DNA of 64,000 bases, taken from Gammaproteobacteria bacterium (GTDB taxonomy: Bacteria > Pseudomonadota > Gammaproteobacteria > Ga0077536). How positions within the stretch are numbered: position 1 is the first letter of the stretch; every line of letters begins with the position of its first letter. Positions 7,906-16,159 of the stretch are shown here, piece by piece. The translations under genes and the position numbers were made by a program. Below the pieces are notes generated by a model. It saw nothing but the letters and a program-made list of their open reading frames with translations, was not told where the DNA came from and did no database searches. The stretch covers positions 372,001 through 436,000 of the forward strand of contig JACKNG010000005.1 in NCBI GenBank assembly GCA_024235015.1, given 5' to 3'.

Positions 7906-8859
7906 ATGAGCCAGGCCAGCACCGTGTTCATCGATGGCGAAGCCGGTACCACCGGGCTGCAGATCGCCGAGCGGCTGGCGGCGCGCGACGACATCGAACT
8001 GCTGCGCCTCGACGGCGCCGCGCGCAAGGACAGCGCGGCGCGGCGCGAGGCGCTCAACGCCGCCGACGTCGCCATCCTGTGCCTGCCGGACGATGCGGCG
8101 CGCGAGGCGGTGACTCTCATCGACAACCCGCGCACACGGGTCATCGACGCCTCGACCGCACACCGGGTCGCCGACGGCTGGACCTACGGCTTCCCCGAGT
8201 ACGACGCCGCACAGCGCGAACGCCTGCGCGCGGCGACGCGCATCAGCAACCCCGGCTGTTACGCCCTGGCCTCGATCGCCATCGTGCGGCCGCTGATCGC
8301 CGCCGGCCTGCTCGGCGCCGACTGGCCGGTGACGGTCAACGCGGTGTCGGGCTATTCCGGCGGCGGCAAGGCGCTCATCGCCGCCTTCGAGAACGCGCCG
8401 GCCGGCGAGGCCATCACCAGCACCACCTACGACTACGCGCTGACGCTCGCGCACAAGCACGTACCGGAGATCACGCGCTGGGGCACGCTGGCCCACCCGC
8501 CGATCTTCCTGCCGGCCGTGGGCCGCTACTACAAGGGCATGCTGGTGCACGTGCCGCTGCCGCTGTGGGCGATGCCCGGGCGGCCCACCGCGCAGGCCGT
8601 GCACGCTGCCTATTGCGCACACTATGCCGGCGAGCGCTTCGTCAGCGTGGCCGACCTCGACTGCGGCGCGAAACTCGCCCGCCTCGACCCCGAAGACCTC
8701 AACGGCACCAACGAGCTGCGCCTGCACGTGTTGCACAACACCGAGCGCGGCCATGCCGTGGTGGTCGGCCAGCTCGACAACCTCGGCAAGGGCGCCTCCG
8801 GCCAGGCCGTACAGACGCTCAACCTGCTCATCGGCGCCGACGAGGGCCACGGTCTCTGA
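7906..8859 (+). CDS. argC: N-acetyl-gamma-glutamyl-phosphate reductase (type 2)
   Basis: 317-aa NADPH-dependent enzyme that reduces N-acetylglutamyl phosphate to the semialdehyde, third step of arginine synthesis. The short type-2 form is indicated by length and by the N-terminal FIDGEAGTTGLQI in place of the longer type-1 start. The nucleophile is Cys118 in SNPGCY; VSGYSGGGK and the HKHVPEI segment are typical substrate-binding parts. It stands alone, not in an arg operon. A partial argA lies at the far end of the window, so arginine genes are scattered here. Confidence 0.95.
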   Translation: MSQASTVFIDGEAGTTGLQIAERLAARDDIELLRLDGAARKDSAARREALNAADVAILCLPDDAAREAVTLIDNPRTRVIDASTAHRVADGWTYGFPEYDAAQRERLRAATRISNPGCYALASIAIVRPLIAAGLLGADWPVTVNAVSGYSGGGKALIAAFENAPAGEAITSTTYDYALTLAHKHVPEITRWGTLAHPPIFLPAVGRYYKGMLVHVPLPLWAMPGRPTAQAVHAAYCAHYAGERFVSVADLDCGAKLARLDPEDLNGTNELRLHVLHNTERGHAVVVGQLDNLGKGASGQAVQTLNLLIGADEGHGL

Positions 8860-8916
8860 GTCCGCGCGCCGCGGCACCTGTCACGCGGCCTTAACCTTCC
8901 CCGCCTAGGCTTGCCC

Positions 8917-8946
8917 ACGGTGAACGGCACGCATGCCGGTCACCGT
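8917..8946. repeat. Near-perfect inverted repeat between argC and btaA
   Basis: Two 13-base arms (left ACGGTGAACGGCA, right TGCCGGTCACCGT) pair at 12 of 13 positions around a 4-base loop. It ends 26 bases before the btaA start and 12 bases before its ribosome site. No T tract follows, so an operator for the btaAB operon is as likely as an argC terminator. Confidence 0.55.
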
Positions 8947-8972
8947 CGCTGCTCCAGGGAGAAGCCGCCTCG

Positions 8973-10175
8973 ATGCCCGCGAGACCTCGCACAGACGCCC
9001 TCCACGACCGCCTCTTCAACGCACTGCATGCGCACGCCCTGATCTACAACACCTGCTGGGAAGACCCGGCCATCGATCGCCAGGTGCTCGATATCGGCGC
9101 CGACGACGAGTTGCTGGTCATCGCCAGTGCCGGTTGCAACGTGCTCGACTACGCGCTGGCCGGGCCGGCGCGCATCCATGCCGTCGATCTCAACCCGCGC
9201 CAGATCGCCCTCAACGAGCTCAAGCTCGCCGGCATACGTGCCCTCGATTACGAGGATTTCTTCGCCGTCTTCGGTAAGGGCCGTCACGCCCGTTTCGGCG
9301 CGCTCTACCATCACCAGCTGCGCGCGCAGCTGAGTCCCTTCGCGCGCGCCTACTGGGATCATCACGGTGCCGTGTTCGAAGCGCGCGAGGACAGCCTCGG
9401 CGGTCTCTACTTCCACGGCCTCGCCGGCAAGGTCGCACGCGGCTTCCATGTCTACCTGCGCTGCCGCCCGCGCCTGCGCGCGGCGGTCGATGACCTGCTC
9501 GCAGCGCCGACGCTGGCCGAGCAGCGCGCGATTTTCGACGAGCGCATCGCGCCCGTGCTGTGGCGGCGCGAACTGGCCTGGCTGATGTCGCGCCAGTTCA
9601 CCCTCGCCCTGCTCGGCGTGCCGACCCCGCAGCGCCACGAGGTCGAGGCCCAGCACGTCGGCGGGGTTGCAGCCTTCGTCCGCGAGGCCATCGAGCACGT
9701 GTTTCGCGAGCTGCCGTTCGCGAGCAACTACTTCTGGCGGGTCTATCTCACCGGCAGCTACACCCCGGCGTGCTGCCCGGCGTATCTCGAGCCCGGCAAC
9801 TTCGCCCGCCTCCGCGCCGGCCTGGTCGACCGCATCGAGCTCCATACCACCTCGGTGACCCGCTTCCTGCGTGAACGCGGCGCGGACATCTCGCGCTTCG
9901 TCCTGCTCGACCACATGGACTGGATGGCCGGCGCCTGGCCCGAGGCCCTGGGCGAGGAATGGCAGGCCATCCTCGACTGCGCCCGCGACGGTGCGCGCGT
10001 GATTTTCCGCAGCGCGCATGCCACGCCGGCCTACCTCGACGCGGTGCGCGTGGACGGCGGACGCACGGCGCTGGCCGAGCGCCTGACCTACCACCCGGAC
10101 CTGAGCCGCGCCCTGCAGCCGCACGACCGCGTGCAGACCTACGCCGGCTTCCACGTCGCGGACGTCGTCGCATGA
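8973..10175 (+). CDS. btaA: BtaA: SAM:diacylglycerol 3-amino-3-carboxypropyltransferase
   Basis: 400-aa DUF3419 protein. In characterised BtaA enzymes this moves the 3-amino-3-carboxypropyl group of SAM onto diacylglycerol, giving diacylglyceryl-homoserine, the precursor of the betaine lipid DGTS. Visible hallmarks: the N-terminal IYNTCWEDPAIDRQVL, the SAM-site region VIASAGCNVLDYALAGPARIHAVDLNP, and the distal FVLLDHMDW motif with an Asp-rich acceptor region. GGGAGAAG precedes the ATG. It overlaps btaB by four bases (ATGA), and the pair is the diagnostic context for betaine-lipid synthesis, usually induced by phosphate limitation. Confidence 0.93.
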   Translation: MPARPRTDALHDRLFNALHAHALIYNTCWEDPAIDRQVLDIGADDELLVIASAGCNVLDYALAGPARIHAVDLNPRQIALNELKLAGIRALDYEDFFAVFGKGRHARFGALYHHQLRAQLSPFARAYWDHHGAVFEAREDSLGGLYFHGLAGKVARGFHVYLRCRPRLRAAVDDLLAAPTLAEQRAIFDERIAPVLWRRELAWLMSRQFTLALLGVPTPQRHEVEAQHVGGVAAFVREAIEHVFRELPFASNYFWRVYLTGSYTPACCPAYLEPGNFARLRAGLVDRIELHTTSVTRFLRERGADISRFVLLDHMDWMAGAWPEALGEEWQAILDCARDGARVIFRSAHATPAYLDAVRVDGGRTALAERLTYHPDLSRALQPHDRVQTYAGFHVADVVA

Positions 10176-10885
10176 GCGCCACCCGGTTCGGCGACGCCCA
10201 GGTATTGTGGCAGTTGCTGCGCGGCCAGCCGCGCCTCGACGACCACCGCGAATGCCTCGAACGCTTCTACGCGCCACAGGCCCGCCACTACGATGCCTTC
10301 CGCGAACGCCTGCTGGCGGGACGGGCGGCGCTGCTCGACCGCCTGTGCCTGGCGCCGGGGCAGCACGTGGTGGAACTCGGCGGCGGCACCGCGCGCAACC
10401 TCGAGTACCTCGATCCGGAGCTGCGCGGGGCGCTGGCCCGGGTCGACGTCGTCGACCTGTGCCCGTCCCTGCTCGAGCGCGCACGCGAGCGCTGCCGCAC
10501 ATGGAGCAACGTCCATGTGATCGAGGCCGACGCCGCGACCTACACGCCACCGGCGGCGGTCGACCGCGTGTATTTCTCCTACGCCCTGACCATGATGCCG
10601 GAGTGGCGCGCGGCCCTGCGCAATGCCTTCCGCATGCTGCGCCCGGGCGGGCTCGTCGGCGTGGTCGATTTCGGCCAGGCGCGCGGCGGTGATGATTGGC
10701 GCGCGCGCGCCGACGCGGCCTTCTGGCGGCGCTGGTTCGGCCACGACGGCGTGCGCCCCGACCCCGCCCACGGCGCCTACCTCGACGGCCTGTTCGAGCG
10801 CGTCGAACGTTGTGACGGCCGCAACCCCATCCCTTACCTGCCGGGGCTACGCGCGCCCTACTTCATCTACGTCGGCCGCAAGTGA
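10172..10885 (+). CDS. btaB: BtaB: diacylglyceryl-homoserine N-methyltransferase
   Basis: 237-aa class I SAM methyltransferase that, in characterised systems, trimethylates the homoserine head group made by BtaA to yield DGTS. The SAM site is HVVELGGGTARNLEYL (about 66-81) and DVVDLCPSLLERAR supplies the acidic ribose-binding position. FSYALTMMPEWR and MLRPGGLVGVVDF follow in class I order. The start overlaps the btaA stop as ATGA. Assignment rests mainly on this coupling, as the fold alone fits many methyltransferases. Confidence 0.9.
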   Translation: MSATRFGDAQVLWQLLRGQPRLDDHRECLERFYAPQARHYDAFRERLLAGRAALLDRLCLAPGQHVVELGGGTARNLEYLDPELRGALARVDVVDLCPSLLERARERCRTWSNVHVIEADAATYTPPAAVDRVYFSYALTMMPEWRAALRNAFRMLRPGGLVGVVDFGQARGGDDWRARADAAFWRRWFGHDGVRPDPAHGAYLDGLFERVERCDGRNPIPYLPGLRAPYFIYVGRK

Positions 10886-10898
10886 GGAGAGACCTGCG

Positions 10899-11684
10899 AT
10901 GAAACGCCTGCTCGTGGTACTCGATTTCGATGGCCTGCTGGTCAACGCCTACGATCTCATCCGCACGACCTTCGCCGGCTTCGACCTCGACGTCGGCGAC
11001 GAGACCCGCTTCCGCAACCGCCGCAAGTTCCTCAAGTACCTCGGTGGCGGCAAGGAGCTGCTCGGCAACCTGGCGAACTTCGCCCTGCCCAAGAAACGCC
11101 GTCTGCGCGAAGAGCTGACCCGCGTGTACCTCGCCCGCGGGCGCGTGCACGAGCCCTTCGTCGGCTACGTCAATGCCTGTATCCGCGCGCCGCAGGTGCA
11201 CGTCGGCGTGGTCAGTCGCAATTTCACCCTGAACCCCGGCGCGACCATCCGCCACGTCCTCGCGGTGAGCGGTATCGACGACGGCGACCTCGACTTCGTC
11301 GTACCCCTGCCGGTGGGTGCCAAGAAGTTCAACGTGCTGGATGGCATGGTGTCGTCACGCTACCGCGCCCGCCTGCTGGCCGGCGACGAAATCGGCGACT
11401 ACAAGGCCGCGGTGGCGACTGGTTACACCCCGCTCATCGCGAGCTACGGGTTCGATGGCGCGGAGCGCCTGCGCGTGCACGGCGACGTGCCGCCGGCAGC
11501 GCTGTTCGACACCCCGGCGGCGCTCGCCGCGCGGCTGTGGACGCTGAGCGCACTCTATCTCGACGAGCCGATGCCCGCGGGCCTCGGCGATCGGACCACG
11601 CCTCAGGCCACGCCGCTGACCCTGGTCGCCGGTACCGTGCGCCCGGCGCACAGCTCGGCACAGATGCCGGCACCGATCTCGTAG
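10899..11684 (+). CDS. HAD-superfamily hydrolase, btaAB operon
   Basis: 261-aa haloacid-dehalogenase-like phosphatase. Motif I is VVLDFDGLLVN (nucleophile Asp and +2 Asp), motif II lies at VVSRN, a Lys-rich PVGAKKF follows, and the acidic motif is AGDEIGDYKAA. Start at 10899 has AGGAGA seven bases upstream and lies 13 bp after btaB, so it is in the operon. A phosphatase making diacylglycerol or recycling phosphate would fit betaine-lipid synthesis, but that is inference; soluble HADs act on many substrates. The last 27 codons run antisense over the end of the next, oppositely oriented gene, and may not be conserved. Confidence 0.75.
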   Translation: MKRLLVVLDFDGLLVNAYDLIRTTFAGFDLDVGDETRFRNRRKFLKYLGGGKELLGNLANFALPKKRRLREELTRVYLARGRVHEPFVGYVNACIRAPQVHVGVVSRNFTLNPGATIRHVLAVSGIDDGDLDFVVPLPVGAKKFNVLDGMVSSRYRARLLAGDEIGDYKAAVATGYTPLIASYGFDGAERLRVHGDVPPAALFDTPAALAARLWTLSALYLDEPMPAGLGDRTTPQATPLTLVAGTVRPAHSSAQMPAPIS

Positions 11685-12637
11685 CTGCGCAGGCGCGCCG
11701 CGTGATCGTGGATCTGCGCGGCGAGCATGACCTCGTCGGCGCCGGTCTGCGCGACGAAATCGGCGAGCTGCGCCGCGACCTGCTCGCGGTCACCGACGAA
11801 ACAGTACTTCAACGCCCGCTCGACCCCGGCGCGTTCGGCCGGTGTCCAGTAGGTGTCCATGTCCTCGATCGGCGGCTGTACTTCGCCGGGCGCACCGCGG
11901 AAGAGATTGGTGAACTGGATTTGCATCGAGGTGTACAGGCGCCGCGCCTCGCGCTCGTTGTCGGCGACGTAGAGCCCGGCGCCGACCATCACGTAGGGTT
12001 GCTCGAGCTGCGCCGAGGGACGGAACTGGGCGCGGTAGATCTCGACCGCCTGCAGCAGCGCGTCCGGCGCGAAATGCGAGGCAAAGGCATAGGGCAGGCC
12101 GAGCCAGGCCGCGAGCTGGGCGCCGAACAGGCTCGAGCCGAGGATCCACACCGGCACCTCGAGGCCGGCGCCGGGCACTGCACGCAGGGCCTGGCCGGCC
12201 GTCGCCGGCGCGAACAGGCCGATGAGCTCCTGCACGTCGTCGGGAAAGCGGTCGGCGTGGCTGGTCGAGGCGCGGCGCAGGGCGCGCGCGGTCAACTGGT
12301 CGCTGCCGGGTGCGCGGCCGAGGCCGAGATCGATACGCCCGGGATAGAGCGACGCCAGGGTGCCGAACTGCTCGGCGATGACCAGCGGAGAATGGTTGGG
12401 CAGCATGATGCCGCCGGCGCCGACGCGGATGCGGGTGGTGGCCCCGGCTACGTGGCCGATGACTATGGCCGTCGCCGAGCTGGCGATGCCCGGCATGTTG
12501 TGGTGTTCGGCCAGCCAGTAGCGATGGTAGCCCCACTGCTCCGCATGGCGGGCGAGGTCGACGCTGCGCCGGAAAGCCTCCGCGCAGTCCGAGCCGGCGG
12601 TGACCGGCGCGAGATCGAGGATCGAATAACGCTGCAT
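11603..12637 (-). CDS. LLM-class flavin-dependent monooxygenase (MsnO8-like)
   Basis: 344-aa luciferase-like TIM-barrel flavoenzyme using reduced FMN and oxygen. Typical segments are LARHAEQWGYHRYWLAEHH near the N-terminus, GAGGIMLPNHSPLVIAEQF, and YPGRIDLGLGRAPGSD, which is the MsnO8-type signature. No flavin reductase gene is adjacent. It follows the amidohydrolase gene by 13 bp and is probably co-transcribed with it. Its 3' end overlaps the convergent HAD gene by 82 bp. The substrate cannot be deduced from sequence. Confidence 0.88.
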   Translation of the reverse strand: MQRYSILDLAPVTAGSDCAEAFRRSVDLARHAEQWGYHRYWLAEHHNMPGIASSATAIVIGHVAGATTRIRVGAGGIMLPNHSPLVIAEQFGTLASLYPGRIDLGLGRAPGSDQLTARALRRASTSHADRFPDDVQELIGLFAPATAGQALRAVPGAGLEVPVWILGSSLFGAQLAAWLGLPYAFASHFAPDALLQAVEIYRAQFRPSAQLEQPYVMVGAGLYVADNEREARRLYTSMQIQFTNLFRGAPGEVQPPIEDMDTYWTPAERAGVERALKYCFVGDREQVAAQLADFVAQTGADEVMLAAQIHDHAARLRSYEIGAGICAELCAGRTVPATRVSGVA

Positions 12638-12650
12638 CGTGCGCTCTTGC

Positions 12651-13958
12651 TCAGGCTGCACGCCGGCGGCGCTTCGGGCGCGCCGCGGCAAAGGGCTCGC
12701 CCGCGGCCGGGCGGCGGTGGAAGTGGCCGTCCTTCATCACCGCGGTGATGCGCGAGCGATCCTGCAACACGGTGATGTCGGCGATCGGATCGCCGTCGAC
12801 GACGATCAGGTCGGCAAGGTAGCCGGCCTTGACCCGGCCGAGCTTGTCGCCGTCGGCGCCGGCCCAGGCCTCGCCGCCGTAGGCCGTTGCCGCCCGCAGC
12901 GCCTGCCACGGCTGCATGCCGAAGTAGTTGACCATGTGCTCGAGATCGCGGGCGTCCGAGCCGATCGGGATCCAGGCGAAGCCGTAATCGCCGAATGGCA
13001 GCACGCGGATGCCGGCCTCGTGCATGAGGGTCATGCTGCGGCAGCCGCTCTCGAACTCGCGCTTGTTGCCGATGGCCTCGGCGAGGTCCTCGGTGATACC
13101 CCAGTCGCTGGCCTCGTACGTGGTGTTGTAACGCGCGGCGATGGCCGGGGTCACCCAGTGCCGATCGGCGACCCTGGCCAGCTTCTCGATGGTCGCCTCG
13201 CTGGCAAAGGTGGCGTGGTTGATGAACTCGACGCCGTGCTCGATGCACTGCAGGACCCCCGAATCGGCGTGCGCGTGCGCGGCCACCCGCCGCCCGAGGC
13301 GATGGGTGGTCTCGCAGATCGTGCGCACCTCGTCGTCGGTCATCGGGTTGATGTCGCCCGGCAGGCCACCCATGGTCAGGCTGTCGCCGGAATTGTTGAA
13401 CTTGACGATGTCGACGCCCTCGCGAATCTGCTCGCGGATCGAGCGGCGAAATTCGTCGGCGCCATTGCAGATGAGCCCGATCGACGGGATCTCGCGGTCG
13501 AGACGGTTGTCGTCGCCGAGCCCGCCGGTGACGGTGTACTCCGGCGTGCAGGCGCGGATGCGCGGCCCGGGGTAATGGCCGGCGGCGACGGCGTTGCGCG
13601 CCACGACCTCGAGACGCGGCTTGGCCGAGGCCATGCCGATGACCGCAGTGAAACCGTAATCGAGGTAGGTGGCGAGGTTGCGCATGGTCACCAGCATGTG
13701 CTCCTCGACCGGCAGCGCGGTGATGTCGGCGATGCTGGTGGCGTTGTTGTAGGTGAAATGGCAGTGCGGGTTGACCAGGCCCGGCATCAGGGTCGCGCCA
13801 CCGCCGTCGACGACCTCCGCCGCCTTGCTGCGTGCGATGTGCTGACCGCCGCGCGCGACGGTCTTGATGCGATTGCCCTGGACCAGCACTTCGGCCGGCT
13901 CGAGGGCATCGCCGGTGCCCTCGAAGACACGGACATTGGTGAACAAGATGGCACTCAT
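12651..13958 (-). CDS. Metal-dependent amidohydrolase family protein
   Basis: 435-aa amidohydrolase (imidazolonepropionase/prolidase-like branch). N-terminal beta-sandwich ends in PGLVNPHCHFTYNN, where HCH supplies the first metal ligands. Later HAHADSG and EFINHATF carry metal-binding histidines, and VLPFGDYG carries the C-terminal acid. AGYLADLIVVDGDP closes the beta-sandwich. It cleaves amide or ring C-N bonds in known relatives; the substrate is unknown here. GGGGAGAC lies just before the ATG and a candidate promoter is about 60 bases upstream. First gene of a two-gene operon with the LLM monooxygenase. Confidence 0.87.
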   Translation of the reverse strand: MSAILFTNVRVFEGTGDALEPAEVLVQGNRIKTVARGGQHIARSKAAEVVDGGGATLMPGLVNPHCHFTYNNATSIADITALPVEEHMLVTMRNLATYLDYGFTAVIGMASAKPRLEVVARNAVAAGHYPGPRIRACTPEYTVTGGLGDDNRLDREIPSIGLICNGADEFRRSIREQIREGVDIVKFNNSGDSLTMGGLPGDINPMTDDEVRTICETTHRLGRRVAAHAHADSGVLQCIEHGVEFINHATFASEATIEKLARVADRHWVTPAIAARYNTTYEASDWGITEDLAEAIGNKREFESGCRSMTLMHEAGIRVLPFGDYGFAWIPIGSDARDLEHMVNYFGMQPWQALRAATAYGGEAWAGADGDKLGRVKAGYLADLIVVDGDPIADITVLQDRSRITAVMKDGHFHRRPAAGEPFAAARPKRRRRAA

Positions 13959-14272
13959 GCAACGTCTCCCCGGCGCCGCGCGCGAAACCCGTGTCGCGCC
14001 GTCGAACGGCCGCCGCTGGCCATGAAAGCAGGATTGGCGGCGGGGTTCAATTGGCTGTGCCGACCGTTTCGAGCCGTCGGCCGGATGCCACCGCCGCGTC
14101 GTGCATTGCAGCGGCGCCGCGAGGTGGCCAACAATGGGCCGCACCAATTCCGGCGCGGGCCGGGAATGCGCGTGCGCGTCCGGCCGCGCGGCGACCGCGG
14201 CAGCATGCGCGTGGGAATTCCTGACCGGCCCCGGGCACCGCCCTCAACGACACTCGCGGAGGTAAAGCGACG
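13959..14272. other. Intergenic region with divergent promoters
   Basis: 314 bp between the divergent amidohydrolase (-) and glutathione S-transferase (+) genes. It holds a good minus-strand promoter (listed separately) and a weak plus-strand candidate (TTGCAG at 14106-14111 and AACAAT at 14130-14135, 18-base gap). GGAGG stands nine bases before the GST start. No repeat, RNA gene or small coding region is convincing. Confidence 0.5.
14022..14050 (-). promoter_or_regulatory. Candidate sigma-70 promoter of the amidohydrolase operon
   Basis: On the minus strand TTGAAC (14050-14045) and TTTCAT (14027-14022) are 17 bases apart, four of six matches each to the sigma-70 boxes. Predicted transcript start is about 57 bases before the ATG at 13958. 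Confidence 0.45.
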
Positions 14273-14902
14273 ATGAAACTCTACGACACCCAGATGGCGC
14301 CCAACCCGCGCCGTGCCCGCATCTTCATCGCCGAGAAGGGACTCGACATCCCGCGGCAGGAAGTCAGCATCATCGAGGGCGACAACCTCAAGCCGGAATA
14401 CCTCGCGGTCAATCCCTGGGGCACCCTGCCGGCGCTGGAGCTCGACGACGGCAACGTGATCACCGAAGCGCCGTGCATCATGCGCTACCTCGAAGCGCTG
14501 CATCCGGAGCCCAACCTGCTCGGGCGCGACCCGCTCGAGGCGGCACGCATCGAGGCCTGGGAACGCTTCTGCGAGATGAACGGCATGCAGGCCGTGGGCG
14601 AATTCTTCCGCAACAAGTTCGAGCCCTTCGCCGAGCGCGCCATGCCCGGTTACAGCGGCGTGAAGACGATTCCCGCGCTGGTCGAACGCGGCAAGCAGCG
14701 CGTCGCCTTTTTCCACGCCCAGCTCGAAAAACGCCTGGCCGAGAGCGAGTACCTCGGCGGCGATCGTTTCACCGCGGCCGACATCACCGGCCTGTGCGCG
14801 GTCGATTTCGGCAAGGGGGTCGGCCTGCCCTTCCCGGAGGGCAACCAGGCCACGGCGCGCTGGCACGCCGCCGTCAGCGCCCGTCCGAGCGCGGCCAATT
14901 GA
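14273..14902 (+). CDS. Glutathione S-transferase family protein
   Basis: 209-aa two-domain GST. The thioredoxin-like N-terminal domain carries NPRRARIFIAEKGL, the cis-Pro region WGTLPALELDDG, and the glutathione gamma-glutamyl site ITEAPCIMRYLEAL (Glu/Ala where Glu-Ser is usual). The all-helical C-terminal domain has the GGDRFTAADITGLCA N-capping motif with Asp. GGAGG precedes the start. It sits among flavin monooxygenases and hydrolases, suggesting conjugation or isomerisation of an electrophilic intermediate (inference). Confidence 0.88.
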   Translation: MKLYDTQMAPNPRRARIFIAEKGLDIPRQEVSIIEGDNLKPEYLAVNPWGTLPALELDDGNVITEAPCIMRYLEALHPEPNLLGRDPLEAARIEAWERFCEMNGMQAVGEFFRNKFEPFAERAMPGYSGVKTIPALVERGKQRVAFFHAQLEKRLAESEYLGGDRFTAADITGLCAVDFGKGVGLPFPEGNQATARWHAAVSARPSAAN

Positions 14903-14935
14903 CCGGGTTGCCGGCGCGCGCCGGCGCGGCGCGCC

Positions 14936-16060
14936 TCAGGCGGCGCCCGCCGGCAGGCGCAGGCCACGCGCCTCCAGGCGTGGCACGACCTCGGCGAGGA
15001 AATAGGGCAGCTCGTCGAGATAGTTGACGAAGGCCACGGTCGCGCCGCCGAAACCGGCGTCGGCGATCGCGGCCAGGCCGGCGGCGACATCGTCAGGGTC
15101 GCCGACCAGCGGGTAGACCCCGTGGCCGGCCGCGAAATTGGTTCGCAAGGCTTCGATCTGCTCGCGCGGAAACGAATGCGCATGCATGCCCATCAGGGTC
15201 ATCAGGCGATCCGCTGCCGCGAGATCGGCCCGCTCGACCGCGTAGTAATGATGGTAGTCCTCGGCCTCGCGACGCGTCGGGCGGCACACCACGTAGGTGG
15301 TGGTGAAGACCTCGAGTGCGCGCTGGTAGCGTTCGGCCGCGATAGCCTGCCACTGGCGCACGGTTTCGGCGCCGCTCGCGAGATCGACCATGACCGTGAA
15401 CAGGGCATCGCAATTGCGCGCGGCAAAATCGCGGCCCTGCTCGGACGAACCCGCGTTCATCAGTGGCGGCAGCGTACGGCCGTAGGGCTTGGGCGAGCAC
15501 ACCGCGTGGCGCACGGTGAAGAACTCGTCCTGCCAGTCGAAGGGCTCGTCAGCGTCCCATGCGCGACGGATGAGATCCCACCAGCACTGGCCGTAGCGAT
15601 AGCGCGCATCGTGTTCCTCGGGCAGGTCGAGGCCGAACATGTCGTACTCGGGCTGGTTCCATCCACACACGATGTTGAGGCCGAAACGTCCGCCGCCGAT
15701 GGCGTCGATGGTGGCGAACTGCTTGGCGGCCACCAGGGGATGGGTAAACGCGGTGTGGGCGGTAGCGAACACCGTGATGCGCGTGGTCGCGGCCAGCAGG
15801 CCTGCGCACCAGGTGATGGTTTCGAGCGACTGGCCCTGGAAGTCGGTCTCACCACCGTAGCCCGTCCAGCGCGCGATCGGCAGCAGGAACTCGATGCCGC
15901 CGGCCTCGGCCATGCGCGCGAGGGCGAGATTGTTGTCCCAGCTGGCATCCCAGCGCTCGGGCACCGTGGTCGCCGCCATACCGCCGGAGCAATTGGGCGA
16001 GAACAGGCCGAGCTTGAAGCGGTTGCGGTTGAACATGCTGCTGTGCGGCCGGTGCGACAT
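14936..16060 (-). CDS. LLM-class flavin-dependent monooxygenase (RutA/DmoA-like)
   Basis: 374-aa flavin monooxygenase of the bacterial luciferase fold. Its TGYGGETDFQGQSLETITW and AATTRITVFATAHTAF followed by GGGRFGLNIVCGWNQPEYDMFG match the RutA, DmoA and nitrilotriacetate monooxygenase branch. A strong GGGAGGGG lies before the ATG. It faces the GST gene tail to tail and is divergent from the dienelactone hydrolase fusion, sharing a 99-bp intergenic region. The substrate may be a sulfur or nitrogen heterocycle or a similar small molecule, but sequence does not decide. Confidence 0.87.
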   Translation of the reverse strand: MSHRPHSSMFNRNRFKLGLFSPNCSGGMAATTVPERWDASWDNNLALARMAEAGGIEFLLPIARWTGYGGETDFQGQSLETITWCAGLLAATTRITVFATAHTAFTHPLVAAKQFATIDAIGGGRFGLNIVCGWNQPEYDMFGLDLPEEHDARYRYGQCWWDLIRRAWDADEPFDWQDEFFTVRHAVCSPKPYGRTLPPLMNAGSSEQGRDFAARNCDALFTVMVDLASGAETVRQWQAIAAERYQRALEVFTTTYVVCRPTRREAEDYHHYYAVERADLAAADRLMTLMGMHAHSFPREQIEALRTNFAAGHGVYPLVGDPDDVAAGLAAIADAGFGGATVAFVNYLDELPYFLAEVVPRLEARGLRLPAGAA

Positions 16061-16159
16061 CGCTGCCCCCTCCCTTGTTTGATGCCTGGCCGCGCGGTTG
16101 CGGCGCGCGCAGTATCTCGCAAGAATTCGCCTTCACCAAACCACGAAGGAGAACGCGGC

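Noticed and set aside
13959..14272. Small coding regions in the gap before the GST gene.
   Set aside because: Frames there lack ribosome sites and show no domain; the gap looks like divergent promoters.
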